64,000 bases of DNA from CAVORB01 sp963698495 (GTDB taxonomy: Bacteria; Pseudomonadota; Gammaproteobacteria; Chromatiales; Chromatiaceae): NCBI GenBank assembly GCA_963698495.1, contig CAVORB010000016.1:62001-126000 (forward strand), read 5' to 3'. How positions within the stretch are numbered: position 1 is the stretch's first letter; every line of letters starts with the position of its first letter. Positions 8,942 through 17,306 of the stretch are shown here, piece after piece. Under the pieces are notes generated by a model. That model was not told the origin of the DNA. It worked only from the letters and a program-made list of their open reading frames with translations, and searched no databases. Made by a program: the position numbers and the translations under genes.

Positions 8942-9418
8942 TCAATCCGCCGCCGGGGATTGCGCGATCAGTTTTCGGGTCGTCGACAACATGGACTCAG
9001 CCGCCGCCGCAACTGCGGCGCTGAGCTGGCTGTGCGCGAAATCGAAGGACTCGCCGGCGACCGTGACCAGGTGCGCCTCCGGGAGCCGGCCATAGAGTGC
9101 CTGGGTCCAGGCGAGCAGCTCCGTGGGCTCAAGGAAATGGGCCATGGTGGAGACCGCGGCCCGGTTCGGATGCAGACGGCGGCAGCGGACCTCGCCCGGT
9201 TCCCCCTCCGTGGCGGCGTCCAAAAAGATCACCAGGTCGCTGGCTGCGATGTCGGGGACCAGGTCGGCGGTGAGCACGTGACGGGCGATGACCGAGACGC
9301 CTTCCGGGAGGCTCTCCTGTTGCAGCCGGTCCGCGACCAGCGGACCGACTGCGTCGTCGCCCCGGATCGGGCTGCCGTACCCGATGACCAATGCCGTGCG
9401 CGGCGGGCGCTCGCTCAC
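8942..9418 (-). CDS. hoxW: Hydrogenase maturation endopeptidase (HoxW-like)
   Basis: This 158-residue cytoplasmic protease of the HyaD/HoxW family removes the C-terminal extension of the NiFe large subunit after nickel insertion. The family signature is at the N-terminus: LVIGYGSPIRGDDAVGPLVA, with the nickel-sensing acid in GDDAVG. A second conserved aspartate is in LVIFLDAATEGEPG, and a histidine in VSTMAHFLEPTELL. Its ATG overlaps the hoxH stop by 4 nt, which makes it the last gene of the hox operon and assigns HoxH as its substrate. The C-terminal Ala-rich helix is normal. It looks intact although its substrate gene hoxH is frameshifted. Confidence 0.85.
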   Translation of the reverse strand: MSERPPRTALVIGYGSPIRGDDAVGPLVADRLQQESLPEGVSVIARHVLTADLVPDIAASDLVIFLDAATEGEPGEVRCRRLHPNRAAVSTMAHFLEPTELLAWTQALYGRLPEAHLVTVAGESFDFAHSQLSAAVAAAAESMLSTTRKLIAQSPAAD

Positions 9419-10843
9419 GACCGCTGCAGGGTGTCGACCAGCCCGCCGGCAGAATTCCTGAGCTCGATGCGCATCGGCATCTGCCCGAAGGCGTGGGAGG
9501 CGCAGGAGAGACAGGGGTCGAAGCAGCGGATCACCGCCTCCACCCGATTCAGCATGCCCTCCTCGAGCCGGGTGCCGTCCACGTATGCCTCCGCGACCTG
9601 GCGTATCCCCTGGTTCATCGCAAGATTGTTGTGTCCGGTGGCGATGATCAGGTTCATCCAGGCCATGAGACCGTCATCGTCGATCCGGTAATGATGGATC
9701 AGGGTGCCGCGCGGGGCCTCGGCGACGCCGATGCCCTCGTAGCGGTTGCCCCGGGCGCGCGCCCGCACCTTGGTGTCCAGGATCTCGGGGTCCTTTAGCA
9801 GGCGCTCCATGCTCTCCAGCGCGTAGATGATCTCCACCAGCCGCGCATAGTGGTAGTGGAAGCTCGAGCTCACCGGGCCGGATTCCTGGAGCATGCGGAA
9901 CTCCGCCAGCGCCACGTCAGCGTAAGGCGTTCCGCACGCCTCCACGTTGTTGAGGCGGGCGAGGGGGCCGACGCGGTAGATGCCCTGCGGATAGCCCCTG
10001 GGCTGGTAGTAGGGAAACTTCATGTAGGTGAAGTCCTCGACCGCCTCTCCGATCACCCGCCGGTACTCGTCCGTCGGGACCATGTCCTCGACGATGCGGC
10101 CCCTGGCGTCCTTGATTCGCAGCAGGCCGTCGTAGTGCTCCAGGTTGCCCCTGGGGGTCACCAGGCTCAGGAATAGGGTCGGGATATCTGCCGAAGTGTT
10201 TTGCCTCCTCCCTGAATTTCGGCACCAGCTCCTTGTAGAAGGCGTAGGTGCGCTTGGCGATCTCCATCCCCTCGGGCAGGAGCGCCAGCATGGCCGCGCG
10301 CTTCTCCTCGCTGAGTGCTTCGTTGACGCCCCCGGGGACGACCCAGGTCGGGTGGATCTTCTTGCCGCCCAGGGTCTCGATGATCTGCTGGCCGATCTGC
10401 CGCAGCCGGATGCCGTCTCTTGCCAGCGCGGGATTCTGAGACATGACGCCGAAGATGTTGCGCCGCGCCGGCTCCGCATCCCACCCCAGGAGCAGGTCCG
10501 GTGAGGAGAGATGGAAGAAGGACAGCGCATGGGACTGGGTCAGCTGCGCGAGGTTCATGATCCGCCTGAGCTTCACCGCGGTGGACGGGATCTTGACGCT
10601 CAGCAGGTCGTCGCATGCCTTGTTCGAGGCAAGCAGGTGGCTCACCGGGCAGATACCGCAGGTACGGGCGGTGAGCGCCGGCATCTCCCGATAGGGGCGG
10701 CCCTCGCAGAACTTCTCGAAGCCCCGGAACTGGGTGAGGTGGAACTTGGCGTCCTCCAGCTCGCCCGATTCCCCGAGCTGGAGCGTGATGCGGGCATGGC
10801 CCTCGATGCGCGTGACCGGGTCGATGGTGATGGTGCGGCTCAC
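9415..10843 (-). pseudogene. hoxH: HoxH, NAD-linked [NiFe] hydrogenase large subunit, one-base frameshift
   Basis: This is the catalytic NiFe subunit that splits or evolves H2. The N-terminal part (start 10843, MSRTITIDPVTRIEGHARI) has the first ligand motif RTCGICPVSH. The C-terminal part has the second motif DPCLSCASH followed by a tail (AFGQMPMRIELRNSAGG) for HoxW to cleave. The two parts are in different frames, and the switch is near 10191, where the reverse strand reads CACTTCGGCAGATATC. Removing one G gives a continuous HFADIPTLFLSLV. The span of 1429 nt is 476 codons plus one base, the right length for HoxH. Either the gene is broken or the base is an assembly error. The rest of both frames looks undamaged. 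Confidence 0.88.
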
Positions 10844-10904
10844 TGTGGATTTCTCCGGAACGGGGATGGTTGGCTCGACCTCATGCGGAAGGCAGGCCAG
10901 GATG

Positions 10905-11447
10905 CTAGGCGCCGAACTTGGTGACCTCGCTCGGGTCGGGCGTCCGACCGGCGATTAGCTCGCTCAGGACATACCAGATGGCGTCGGCGGAAGGGGGGCA
11001 GCCCGGCACGTAGACATCCACGTCGACCACTGCGTGGACGGGTCGGACGCGATCGAACAGGACCGGCACCCCGACCGTCGGTTGCTGGGGATGCAAGGTG
11101 GCCGTCTCGCGATACGCGCGGTCGATCACGGCGTCGAGTCGAAACGCGTTGCGCATGGCCGGCACGTTGCCGTTGACGGCGCAGTCACCGAGGCTGATCA
11201 GCAGCCCGCAGTGCTTGCGGAACAGGCTGGCCTTTTCGAGGTCATCCTCGGTGCTGATCGAGCCCTCGAGTATCCCCACGTCGACCCGCTCCGGCAGCGT
11301 CTTGGTGTCCACCAGGGGGCTGTAGACGATGTCGACCTGGCCCGCCAGCTCGATCAGGCGCTCGTCCATGTCGAGCAGGGACATGTGACAGCCGGAGCAG
11401 CCGTCCAGCCAGGCGGTTGCGACCGTGATCTTGGCCCCGGCGCTCAT
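10905..11447 (-). CDS. hoxY: HoxY, NAD-linked [NiFe] hydrogenase small subunit
   Basis: This 180-residue subunit carries the single [4Fe-4S] cluster next to the NiFe site. Cluster cysteines are visible in WLDGCSGCHMS (C17, C20), LISLGDCAVNGNVPAMRN and DVYVPGCPPSADAIWY, the pattern of the short Hox-type small subunit. It lacks the extra domain and the Tat signal of membrane hydrogenases, so it is cytoplasmic. The ATG overlaps the end of hoxU, and hoxH follows after about 60 bp. It passes electrons from HoxH to the HoxFU diaphorase. Confidence 0.92.
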   Translation of the reverse strand: MSAGAKITVATAWLDGCSGCHMSLLDMDERLIELAGQVDIVYSPLVDTKTLPERVDVGILEGSISTEDDLEKASLFRKHCGLLISLGDCAVNGNVPAMRNAFRLDAVIDRAYRETATLHPQQPTVGVPVLFDRVRPVHAVVDVDVYVPGCPPSADAIWYVLSELIAGRTPDPSEVTKFGA

Positions 11448-12175
11448 CGCGGGTGCCTACGGCGCGAAAGGTAGGGCAGGAAGTGCAAATCCTTGGTCAT
11501 CTCGCCAACCGAGGTGCCCTGCTTGACCAGCGCCCCGGTCGGGCAGACCTGGACGCACTTGCCGCAGCTGGTGCAGGAGTCGCTCTCGCCCCAGGGCCGT
11601 GCGAGGTCGGTGATGACGCGGCAGTCGCTGCCCCGGCCCATGACGTCCCAGGTGTGGGCGCCCTCGATCTCGTCGCACACGCGAACGCAGCGGGTGCAGA
11701 GCACGCAACGGTTGTGGTCGAGCCGGAACAGGTCGTGGGATGAGTCCACCTCGTAGCGGGCGTTGCGGTAGGGTACCCGCACATGGTCGACGCTGCAGGT
11801 CTGGGCCAGATTCTGCAGCTCACAGTGACCGTTCGAAACGCACACGGAGCAGACGTGGTTGCGCTCGGCGAAGAGCAGCTCGACGATAGTGCGGCGGTAG
11901 CGCCGCAACCGCTCGCTGTCGGTGCGAATCTGCATCCCCTCGGCGACCCGGGTGGAGCAGGCCGCCAACAGCCGGTCGGTGCCCTCGACCTCCACCACGC
12001 ACAGCCGGCACGCGCCCCAGACGGTGAGCCCCTCCAGATAGCAGAGGCTTGGGATCGGGATGCCGTTCTCGCGGGCGACCTCGATGATGGTCTCGTCCTC
12101 GCGCGCGGAGAGGTCGCGGTCGTCGATGCGCAGGGTGACGACGCGCAGCTGGGTTGTTATCGCTGTGGCAGGCAT
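11444..12175 (-). CDS. hoxU: HoxU, diaphorase iron-sulfur subunit of NAD-linked hydrogenase
   Basis: This 243-residue subunit is homologous to the N-terminus of NADH dehydrogenase NuoG. The N-terminal [2Fe-2S] ferredoxin domain has cysteines at 45, 56, 59 and 73 (SLCYLEG, GACRLC, AACS). A His-Cys3 [4Fe-4S] site follows (HVCSVCVSNGHC), then two 4Fe-4S motifs (CVLCTRCVRVC and CTSCGKCVQVCP). It wires electrons between HoxY and the flavin of HoxF. It lies 51 bp after hoxF and overlaps hoxY by 4 nt. The length fits HoxU proteins well. Confidence 0.93.
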   Translation of the reverse strand: MPATAITTQLRVVTLRIDDRDLSAREDETIIEVARENGIPIPSLCYLEGLTVWGACRLCVVEVEGTDRLLAACSTRVAEGMQIRTDSERLRRYRRTIVELLFAERNHVCSVCVSNGHCELQNLAQTCSVDHVRVPYRNARYEVDSSHDLFRLDHNRCVLCTRCVRVCDEIEGAHTWDVMGRGSDCRVITDLARPWGESDSCTSCGKCVQVCPTGALVKQGTSVGEMTKDLHFLPYLSRRRHPR

Positions 12176-12226
12176 TTTGCTCGTTTCTTCAGGTGAGAGG
12201 CGTCGCGCGCGTCGGGTCGGGGTTGT

Positions 12227-13837
12227 CTACCCGCGATCCCCGCCCGCGAGCTTGGCCTCGTACTCGTGCCGGAAATGACGCAGGGTGCTCAGCACCGGGT
12301 TCGGCGCCGTCTGGCCCAGTCCGCACAAGCTGGTTGCCTGCACGACCTCGCACAGCTCCTCCAAAAGGGACAGGTCTCGGCGGACGCCTTCACCCTTCGC
12401 CACCCGCTTCAGGATATCGTGCATCTGCTGTGTGCCGGCGCGGCAGGGTATGCACTTGCCGCAGGACTCGCTCATGCAGAACTCCATGAAGTATCGCGCC
12501 ACGTCAACCATCGAGGAGCGCTCGTCCATGACGATCATGCCGCCGGAGCCCATCATGGTGCCAAGCGCGCGCAAGCTGTCGTAATCGACCTCGATGTCGA
12601 GATGCTCCGCGGGGAGGCAGCCGCCCGAGGGACCTCCGGTCTGCACCGCCTTGAACGCCTGGCCGTCGGGAATGCCGCCGCCGATGACCTCGATGATGTC
12701 CCGCAGGCTGGTACCCATGGGAACCTCGATCAGCCCCGTGTTGCGGATGGTACCGGCGAGGGCGAACACCTTGGTTCCCTTGGACTTTTCGGTGCCTATG
12801 GACGCGAACCAATCGCCGCCCTCGCGCACGATCGGGGCGATGTTGGCGAAGGTCTCGACGTTGTTGATCAGGGTCGGCTGGCCCCAGAGGCCGCTCTCGG
12901 CGGGGTAGGGGGGGCGCGGTCGAGGCTGTCCACGCAATCCCTCGATGGAGGCCATCAAAGCGGTTTCCTCTCCGCAGACGAAGGCGCCGGCGCCGAGCCG
13001 GATCTCCACCTCGAACGCAAATTGGGTCTCGCACACGTGGGCGCCGAGGAAGCCCGAGCGCTTGGCCTTGCGGATCGCGGTCTTCAGACGCTCCACCGCC
13101 AGCGGATATTCGGCGCGTACATAGACGTATCCCTTGTTGGCGCCGACGGCGTAGGCGGCGATCGCCATGCCCTCGAGCACGCGATGGGGGTCGGACTCCA
13201 GGATCGCCCGATCCATGAAGGCCCCGGGATCGCCCTCGTCGGCATTGCAGATCACGTATTTTTGCTCGGAAGGCATCTTGGCCACGGTCGACCACTTGAG
13301 GCCGGTCGGGTAGCCGCCTCCGCCCCGCCCCCGCAATCCGCTTGCGGTAACCTCACGCAGCACGTCGGCCGGGGTCATCTCGGTCAATGCCTTCACCAGC
13401 GCCGAGTAACCCCCGACCGCCACGTAGCCCTTGAAGCTGTCCGGGTCGATCACGCCCGAGTTCTCGAGCACGATCTTTTGCTGGCGGGTGAAAAACGGCT
13501 GATCCGTGGCGCACACCAGGCGCTCCACCGGGGCCGCCCCGATGCTGCCCATGATGTCCTCGGCATCATCGGGGCCGACCTCCCGGTAAAGGACAGGCGT
13601 CTGCTCGCCTTCAGGGTCCACCGCAACCAGCGGTCCCGCGGAGCAAAGCCCCATGCATCCGACACCTTTGACGCGGCAGCCGTGGCCGTCGGGCACCGCC
13701 GCTTGCAGCGCCTCGAGCACCGGCTGCGACCCGGAGGACTGACAGCTGGCCGCCATGCAGACCCTCACCTCGTGCGTGACGTCCGCATCCGCGGCGCGGA
13801 TCTCCTCGGCCAGCTCGGCCAGATCGTCGAGATTCAT
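12227..13837 (-). CDS. hoxF: HoxF, NAD- and FMN-binding diaphorase subunit
   Basis: This 536-residue subunit, homologous to NuoF with a NuoE-like N-terminus, oxidises or reduces NAD(H). A thioredoxin-like [2Fe-2S] domain comes first (cysteines 27, 32, 61 and 65 in VRVCMAASC and GCMGLC). The FMN/NAD domain follows, with GLRGRGGGGYPTGLKW and NADEGDPGAFMDR. The C-terminal [4Fe-4S] motif is ESCGKCIPCRAG plus a later cysteine in ATSLCGLG. I chose the ATG at 13837 (MNLDDLAEL) because it sits one base after the hoxE stop. The longer frame running to 13903 would overlap hoxE out of frame. This part of the operon looks intact. Confidence 0.93.
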   Translation of the reverse strand: MNLDDLAELAEEIRAADADVTHEVRVCMAASCQSSGSQPVLEALQAAVPDGHGCRVKGVGCMGLCSAGPLVAVDPEGEQTPVLYREVGPDDAEDIMGSIGAAPVERLVCATDQPFFTRQQKIVLENSGVIDPDSFKGYVAVGGYSALVKALTEMTPADVLREVTASGLRGRGGGGYPTGLKWSTVAKMPSEQKYVICNADEGDPGAFMDRAILESDPHRVLEGMAIAAYAVGANKGYVYVRAEYPLAVERLKTAIRKAKRSGFLGAHVCETQFAFEVEIRLGAGAFVCGEETALMASIEGLRGQPRPRPPYPAESGLWGQPTLINNVETFANIAPIVREGGDWFASIGTEKSKGTKVFALAGTIRNTGLIEVPMGTSLRDIIEVIGGGIPDGQAFKAVQTGGPSGGCLPAEHLDIEVDYDSLRALGTMMGSGGMIVMDERSSMVDVARYFMEFCMSESCGKCIPCRAGTQQMHDILKRVAKGEGVRRDLSLLEELCEVVQATSLCGLGQTAPNPVLSTLRHFRHEYEAKLAGGDRG

Positions 13838-13838
13838 G

Positions 13839-14333
13839 TCAGTCGAGCTCCGTGAGCTTCGAGAGGAGGTCAACGCCCGTCTGCTTGCCCAGCACTTCTC
13901 CATCGAGCACCACGGCGGGCGCGAGCCCGCAGGCGCCGACGCAACGGGCGCTCAGCACTGATAGTGCGTCGTCTTCGGTGGTCTCGCCGGGCTGGATCCC
14001 GAATTTGTCCTCGATGCCCTCGATCAGTCCACCGGCCCCTTTGATGTAACAGGCGGTTCCGGTGCAGATCACGCAGGCGTGCCGCCCCCGGGGCTTGAGC
14101 ATGAAGAGGTGATAGAAGGTCGCGACGCCGTAGACCTTGCTCAAGGGGAGATCGAGGGATCCGGCCACGTATCGCATGGCCGTCTCGTCGAGGTAACCAA
14201 AGGCGTCCTGCACGCTGTGCAGGGCCTCGATCAGGGCATGATCCGCGTAGCCGTTGCGGCGCATGGTGGCATTGACCAGCTTCCAGCGCTTGTCGTCGCT
14301 GGGCAGCGCCGGCGTTCGGTGTTGCAGCGTCAT
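13839..14333 (-). CDS. hoxE: HoxE, NuoE-like [2Fe-2S] subunit of bidirectional hydrogenase
   Basis: This 164-residue thioredoxin-fold ferredoxin subunit is homologous to NuoE. A helical N-terminal domain (ALIEALHSVQDAFGYLDE) is followed by the [2Fe-2S] domain with CTGTACYIKG and CVGACGLAP. HoxE is the extra subunit that marks the pentameric HoxEFUYH hydrogenases of cyanobacteria and purple sulfur bacteria, and it may link the enzyme to another electron carrier. The ATG at 14333 (MTLQHRTPAL) is preceded by a strong AAGGAGGGA ribosome site 3 nt upstream. The longer frame to 14510 runs into the pssA upstream region and is not used. It is the first gene of the operon. Confidence 0.92.
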   Translation of the reverse strand: MTLQHRTPALPSDDKRWKLVNATMRRNGYADHALIEALHSVQDAFGYLDETAMRYVAGSLDLPLSKVYGVATFYHLFMLKPRGRHACVICTGTACYIKGAGGLIEGIEDKFGIQPGETTEDDALSVLSARCVGACGLAPAVVLDGEVLGKQTGVDLLSKLTELD

Positions 14334-14357
14334 CGTCCCTCCTTCCGTTCGCGCGGT

Positions 14358-14363
14358 AGTATC
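14358..14363 (-). promoter_or_regulatory. Candidate -10 element for the hox operon
   Basis: On the reverse strand GATACT lies 25 nt before the hoxE ATG, five of six matches to TATAAT. The matching -35 position has only a weak TTTATT. The 157-bp gap to pssA holds promoters for both divergent genes. Confidence 0.3.
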
Positions 14364-14451
14364 CTCGGCGATTGTTACGAATAAAAGACCGCTGATGGCG
14401 TCTTGCCGCGCCGTTTCCCCAAGGCTATTTCGGCCGCGGGTCGCGCCTCGG

Positions 14452-14457
14452 TATACT
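14452..14457 (+). promoter_or_regulatory. Candidate -10 element for pssA
   Basis: TATACT lies 33 nt before the pssA ATG. It matches the sigma-70 -10 box in five of six bases. No good -35 is present at 17 nt, so activator help or a weak promoter is possible. Confidence 0.35.
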
Positions 14458-14490
14458 GCCACACCAACCTGCAGCCGAAAGGCAAGAGCG

Positions 14491-15279
14491 ATGGATGAGC
14501 TAGACGACAAACCCAGGCGACGGCGCGGAATTTACCTGCTGCCTAACCTGTTTACGACGGCCGCCCTGTTCGCCGGATTCTACGCGGTGATCGCGGCCAT
14601 CCAGGGACGCTTCGAGCCAGCCGCGATCGCGATTTTCGCTGCCATGCTGTTCGACGGCTTGGACGGCCGGGTCGCGCGTCTGACCAACACACAGAGCGAT
14701 TTCGGCGCCCAGTACGACAGCCTCTCGGACATGGTGGCCTTCGGGGTCGCGCCCGCCCTGGTCGCCTACGAATGGGCGCTTGGGGGCATGGGCAAGATCG
14801 GCTGGATGGCCGCCTTCGTCTACATGGCCGCGGCGGCCTTGCGCCTGGCCCGCTTCAATACCCAGATCGGCGTCGCCGACAAACGATTCTTTCAGGGGCT
14901 GCCCAGCCCCTCGGCCGCAGCCATCATCGCGGGCGGAGTATGGATCGGAGCGGATCACGCCGTTTCCGGGGCCGAGATCAGCTGGTTGGCGACGCCGTTG
15001 ACCGCCGTTGTCGGTTTGCTCATGGTGAGCAACTTTCGCTACCACAGCTTCAAGCAGGTCGACATTCGTGGCCGCGTCTCCTTTATCTTTGCCGTTGTGG
15101 TCATGCTCGGGTTCGTCGTCGTTTTTCTGCACCCGCCGATCGTGCTCTTTCTCGGTTTTACGACCTACGCAATTTCCGGACCCGTTCTGACGCTGGTCAG
15201 GCGCCGCCAGCGCAGGGCAAGCCGGAAACGGGATCGGGAGCCGGTGCAGCCTTCGCCGAGCGACGGGGATCGGCCTTGA
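14491..15279 (+). CDS. pssA: CDP-diacylglycerol--serine O-phosphatidyltransferase
   Basis: This 262-residue inner-membrane enzyme makes phosphatidylserine, the precursor of phosphatidylethanolamine. The CDP-alcohol phosphotransferase signature is clear at about residues 55-80: DGLDGRVAR, then a glycine and two aspartates in FGAQYDSLSD. The N-terminal GIYLLPNLFTTAALFAGFYA is typical of the PssA type II family found in many bacteria. About six to eight membrane segments can be seen. The start at 14491 (MDELDDKPRRRR) fits family starts. The frame is open further upstream, but that part overlaps hoxE on the other strand. It is divergent from the hox operon. Confidence 0.9.
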   Translation: MDELDDKPRRRRGIYLLPNLFTTAALFAGFYAVIAAIQGRFEPAAIAIFAAMLFDGLDGRVARLTNTQSDFGAQYDSLSDMVAFGVAPALVAYEWALGGMGKIGWMAAFVYMAAAALRLARFNTQIGVADKRFFQGLPSPSAAAIIAGGVWIGADHAVSGAEISWLATPLTAVVGLLMVSNFRYHSFKQVDIRGRVSFIFAVVVMLGFVVVFLHPPIVLFLGFTTYAISGPVLTLVRRRQRRASRKRDREPVQPSPSDGDRP

Positions 15280-15463
15280 CCGCACCGTAAGCGAGCGCGA
15301 GCGCACCTTGTGGGTGCGTCGCCTGTCTCGTTGCGCCTTCCCTTCGATACCGGACGTCGCCGCCGGGTCGCACCGTCGTCATGGCCAGTCCTGGGGGCGT
15401 TGCGGCGCAGGGTCCGCGGGGTTCCGAAACCAGTGGTCGTAAGGAGCACTCGCATCGGGTGGC
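15280..15463. other. Intergenic region after pssA
   Basis: No gene is seen. Just after the pssA stop, GCGAGCGCACC and GGTGCGTCGC (about 15293-15316) can form a hairpin with one bulge, which may end pssA transcription, though no T-run follows. The region continues into the palindromes at 15464-15489 and a leader of about 190 bp before the octaheme cytochrome gene. Confidence 0.35.
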
Positions 15464-15489
15464 GGATCAATTGATCCTCAATTAATTGA
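15464..15489. promoter_or_regulatory. Two abutting perfect palindromes upstream of octaheme cytochrome operon
   Basis: GGATCAATTGATCC (15464-15477) is a perfect 14-bp palindrome. It is followed without a gap by TCAATTAATTGA (15478-15489), a perfect 12-bp palindrome. Both contain TCAATT and TTGA half-sites. A further repeat of TTGACCC occurs at about 15486-15492 and 15517-15523. This AT-rich patch in GC-rich DNA looks like tandem operator sites for a dimeric regulator. An FNR-type half-site TTGAT is included, but the second half does not match. Confidence 0.4.
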
Positions 15490-15680
15490 CCCCGCCCGGA
15501 AAAATCGGGCAAGTAGTTGACCCGGATTATGGTCGCCCATTGAGGGTTTCAGTTTACTTTGAGCCGAACGGGCGGGATGCCCCGGCGCCGGTCATCAGCA
15601 TGCCGGCCGAAGACTGAGCGGGCTGGACAGCCCGAGGTCCGATACGAGGTTCCAATCCCGGTACTGTAAGGAGGGTGTTC

Positions 15681-17291
15681 GTGAGTACCAAACGTTCGAG
15701 TTGGTTTCATCTCTATTGCGGATTGATGCTGTTCTCGATGGGGTCGGGCTGGGTCCTGGCCGAGGAGAAACAGGCCACCTCCACCGCCGATCACAGCAAG
15801 TTCGAGGAGCTGCAACAGGAGTTCGCGAGCGGACCCGAGGTCACGAAGGCCTGCCTCACGTGCCATACCGAGGCGTCCAAGCAACTGCATCAGACGACCC
15901 ATTGGACCTGGCGATACGATCACGAGAAGACCGGCCAGCGACTCGGCAAGAAGTACGTCGTCAACAGCTTCTGCGGTAGCGTGACTGCCAACTATCCGCG
16001 CTGCACCAGCTGCCATATCGGCTACGGATGGAAGGACGGCAATTTCGACTTCACCTCCGAGGAGGCGGTCGACTGCCTCGTCTGCCACGACACCACCGGC
16101 ACGTATCAGAAATTCCCCACCGGGGCGGGCCACCCGGCCTATGAAGACACCAAGTTCATGGGCAAGAAGCTGTTCAAGGCGGTGGATCTCGCCAAGGTAG
16201 CCCAGAACGTCGGCAAGACCAGCCGCCAGACCTGCGGTGCCTGTCATTTCACCGGCGGCGGCGGCGACGCCGTGAAACACGGCGACATCGACACCTCCCT
16301 GGGTAAGCCGGACAAGGCGCTGGACGTGCACATGGACGTGGACGGGCTGGATTTCTCCTGTGCCACCTGTCATGAATTCACGAGTCATGACGCGGCTGGC
16401 AGCCGGTACCAGGTGCGGGCCAAGAATGAAGTTGGGGTGGCGATACCCGGCCGCGAGAGCACGCGCCCGTCATGCGAGTCGTGCCACGGCTCCGAGCCGC
16501 ATTCTCGCCAGGTCAACAACAAGCTCAACGAGCACGTGGACAAGGTCGCCTGTCAGACCTGCCACATCCCGGCCTTCGCGCGCGGGGGCAAGGCGACCAA
16601 GATGTGGTGGGACTGGTCCACCGCCGGACATATGGGGCCGGACGGGAAGCCCCAGGTGAAGAAGAACGAGAAGGGCGAGGTCGTCTACGACACCAAGAAG
16701 GGTGACTTCGAATGGGCGGAGAATGTCGTGCCGGAATACCACTGGTTCGACGGAAAGGTCCGATATTCTCTGGTTGGCGACGCCTTCGACCCGAGCGGCG
16801 GGGTGGTCGACATCAATGAAGTCGAGGGCAGCTACGGCGACCCGAATGCCCGCATCTGGCCGTTCAAGGTCATGCGCGGCAAGCAGCCCTACGACACCGT
16901 CAACAACAGCTTCCTGGTGAGCCATCTGTTCGGCAAGGACGACGCCGCCTACTGGAAGAGCTTCGACTGGGAAAAGGCCCTGCGCGCTGGCATGGCGGAG
17001 GCAAAGGCGGTCGGGCAGACCAGCATGGATTACAGCGGCGAGTTCGACTTCGTCGAGACCCGCATGTACTGGCCACTGACGCACATGGTCGCGCCGAAGG
17101 AGGAGGCTCTCGCGTGCGACGAGTGCCACAGCAAGGACGGGCGTCTGGCCACGCTGACCGGCTTCTACATGCCGGGCCGCGACGCCAACCCCTGGATCGA
17201 CCGTATCGGCTGGCTGCTGGTGCTCGCCACCCTCGCGGGCGTGCTGATCCACGGTCTGATGCGTCTGGTGTTCGGCCGCAAGAAGGCCTGA
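15681..17291 (+). CDS. Octaheme c-type cytochrome, tetrathionate reductase (OTR) family, membrane-anchored
   Basis: This exported multihaem protein of about 536 residues has eight CxxCH motifs: CLTCH, CTSCH, CLVCH, CGACH, CATCH, CESCH, CQTCH and CDECH. The second haem site reads CTSCHIGYGWKDG, with the lysine expected for the OTR active-site haem. OTR enzymes reduce tetrathionate in vitro and can also act on nitrite or hydroxylamine, so the physiological substrate is open. A signal peptide covers about residues 10-27. A C-terminal helix (IGWLLVLATLAGVLIHGLMR) would anchor it in the membrane. I chose the GTG at 15681 because AAGGAGG lies 6 nt upstream. The GTG at 15675 is too close to it. The cytochrome b gene follows after 15 bp. 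Confidence 0.88.
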   Translation: MSTKRSSWFHLYCGLMLFSMGSGWVLAEEKQATSTADHSKFEELQQEFASGPEVTKACLTCHTEASKQLHQTTHWTWRYDHEKTGQRLGKKYVVNSFCGSVTANYPRCTSCHIGYGWKDGNFDFTSEEAVDCLVCHDTTGTYQKFPTGAGHPAYEDTKFMGKKLFKAVDLAKVAQNVGKTSRQTCGACHFTGGGGDAVKHGDIDTSLGKPDKALDVHMDVDGLDFSCATCHEFTSHDAAGSRYQVRAKNEVGVAIPGRESTRPSCESCHGSEPHSRQVNNKLNEHVDKVACQTCHIPAFARGGKATKMWWDWSTAGHMGPDGKPQVKKNEKGEVVYDTKKGDFEWAENVVPEYHWFDGKVRYSLVGDAFDPSGGVVDINEVEGSYGDPNARIWPFKVMRGKQPYDTVNNSFLVSHLFGKDDAAYWKSFDWEKALRAGMAEAKAVGQTSMDYSGEFDFVETRMYWPLTHMVAPKEEALACDECHSKDGRLATLTGFYMPGRDANPWIDRIGWLLVLATLAGVLIHGLMRLVFGRKKA

Positions 17292-17306
17292 GGAGGAGAG
17301 GAAGTC

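Noticed and set aside
12266..13855. 529-codon forward ORF over hoxF
   Set aside because: It is an antisense shadow of hoxF with low-complexity His/Arg/Gly composition. hoxF has full family motifs.
15293..15316. Rho-independent terminator for pssA
   Set aside because: The hairpin has a bulge and no following T-run, so it is only mentioned in the intergenic entry.
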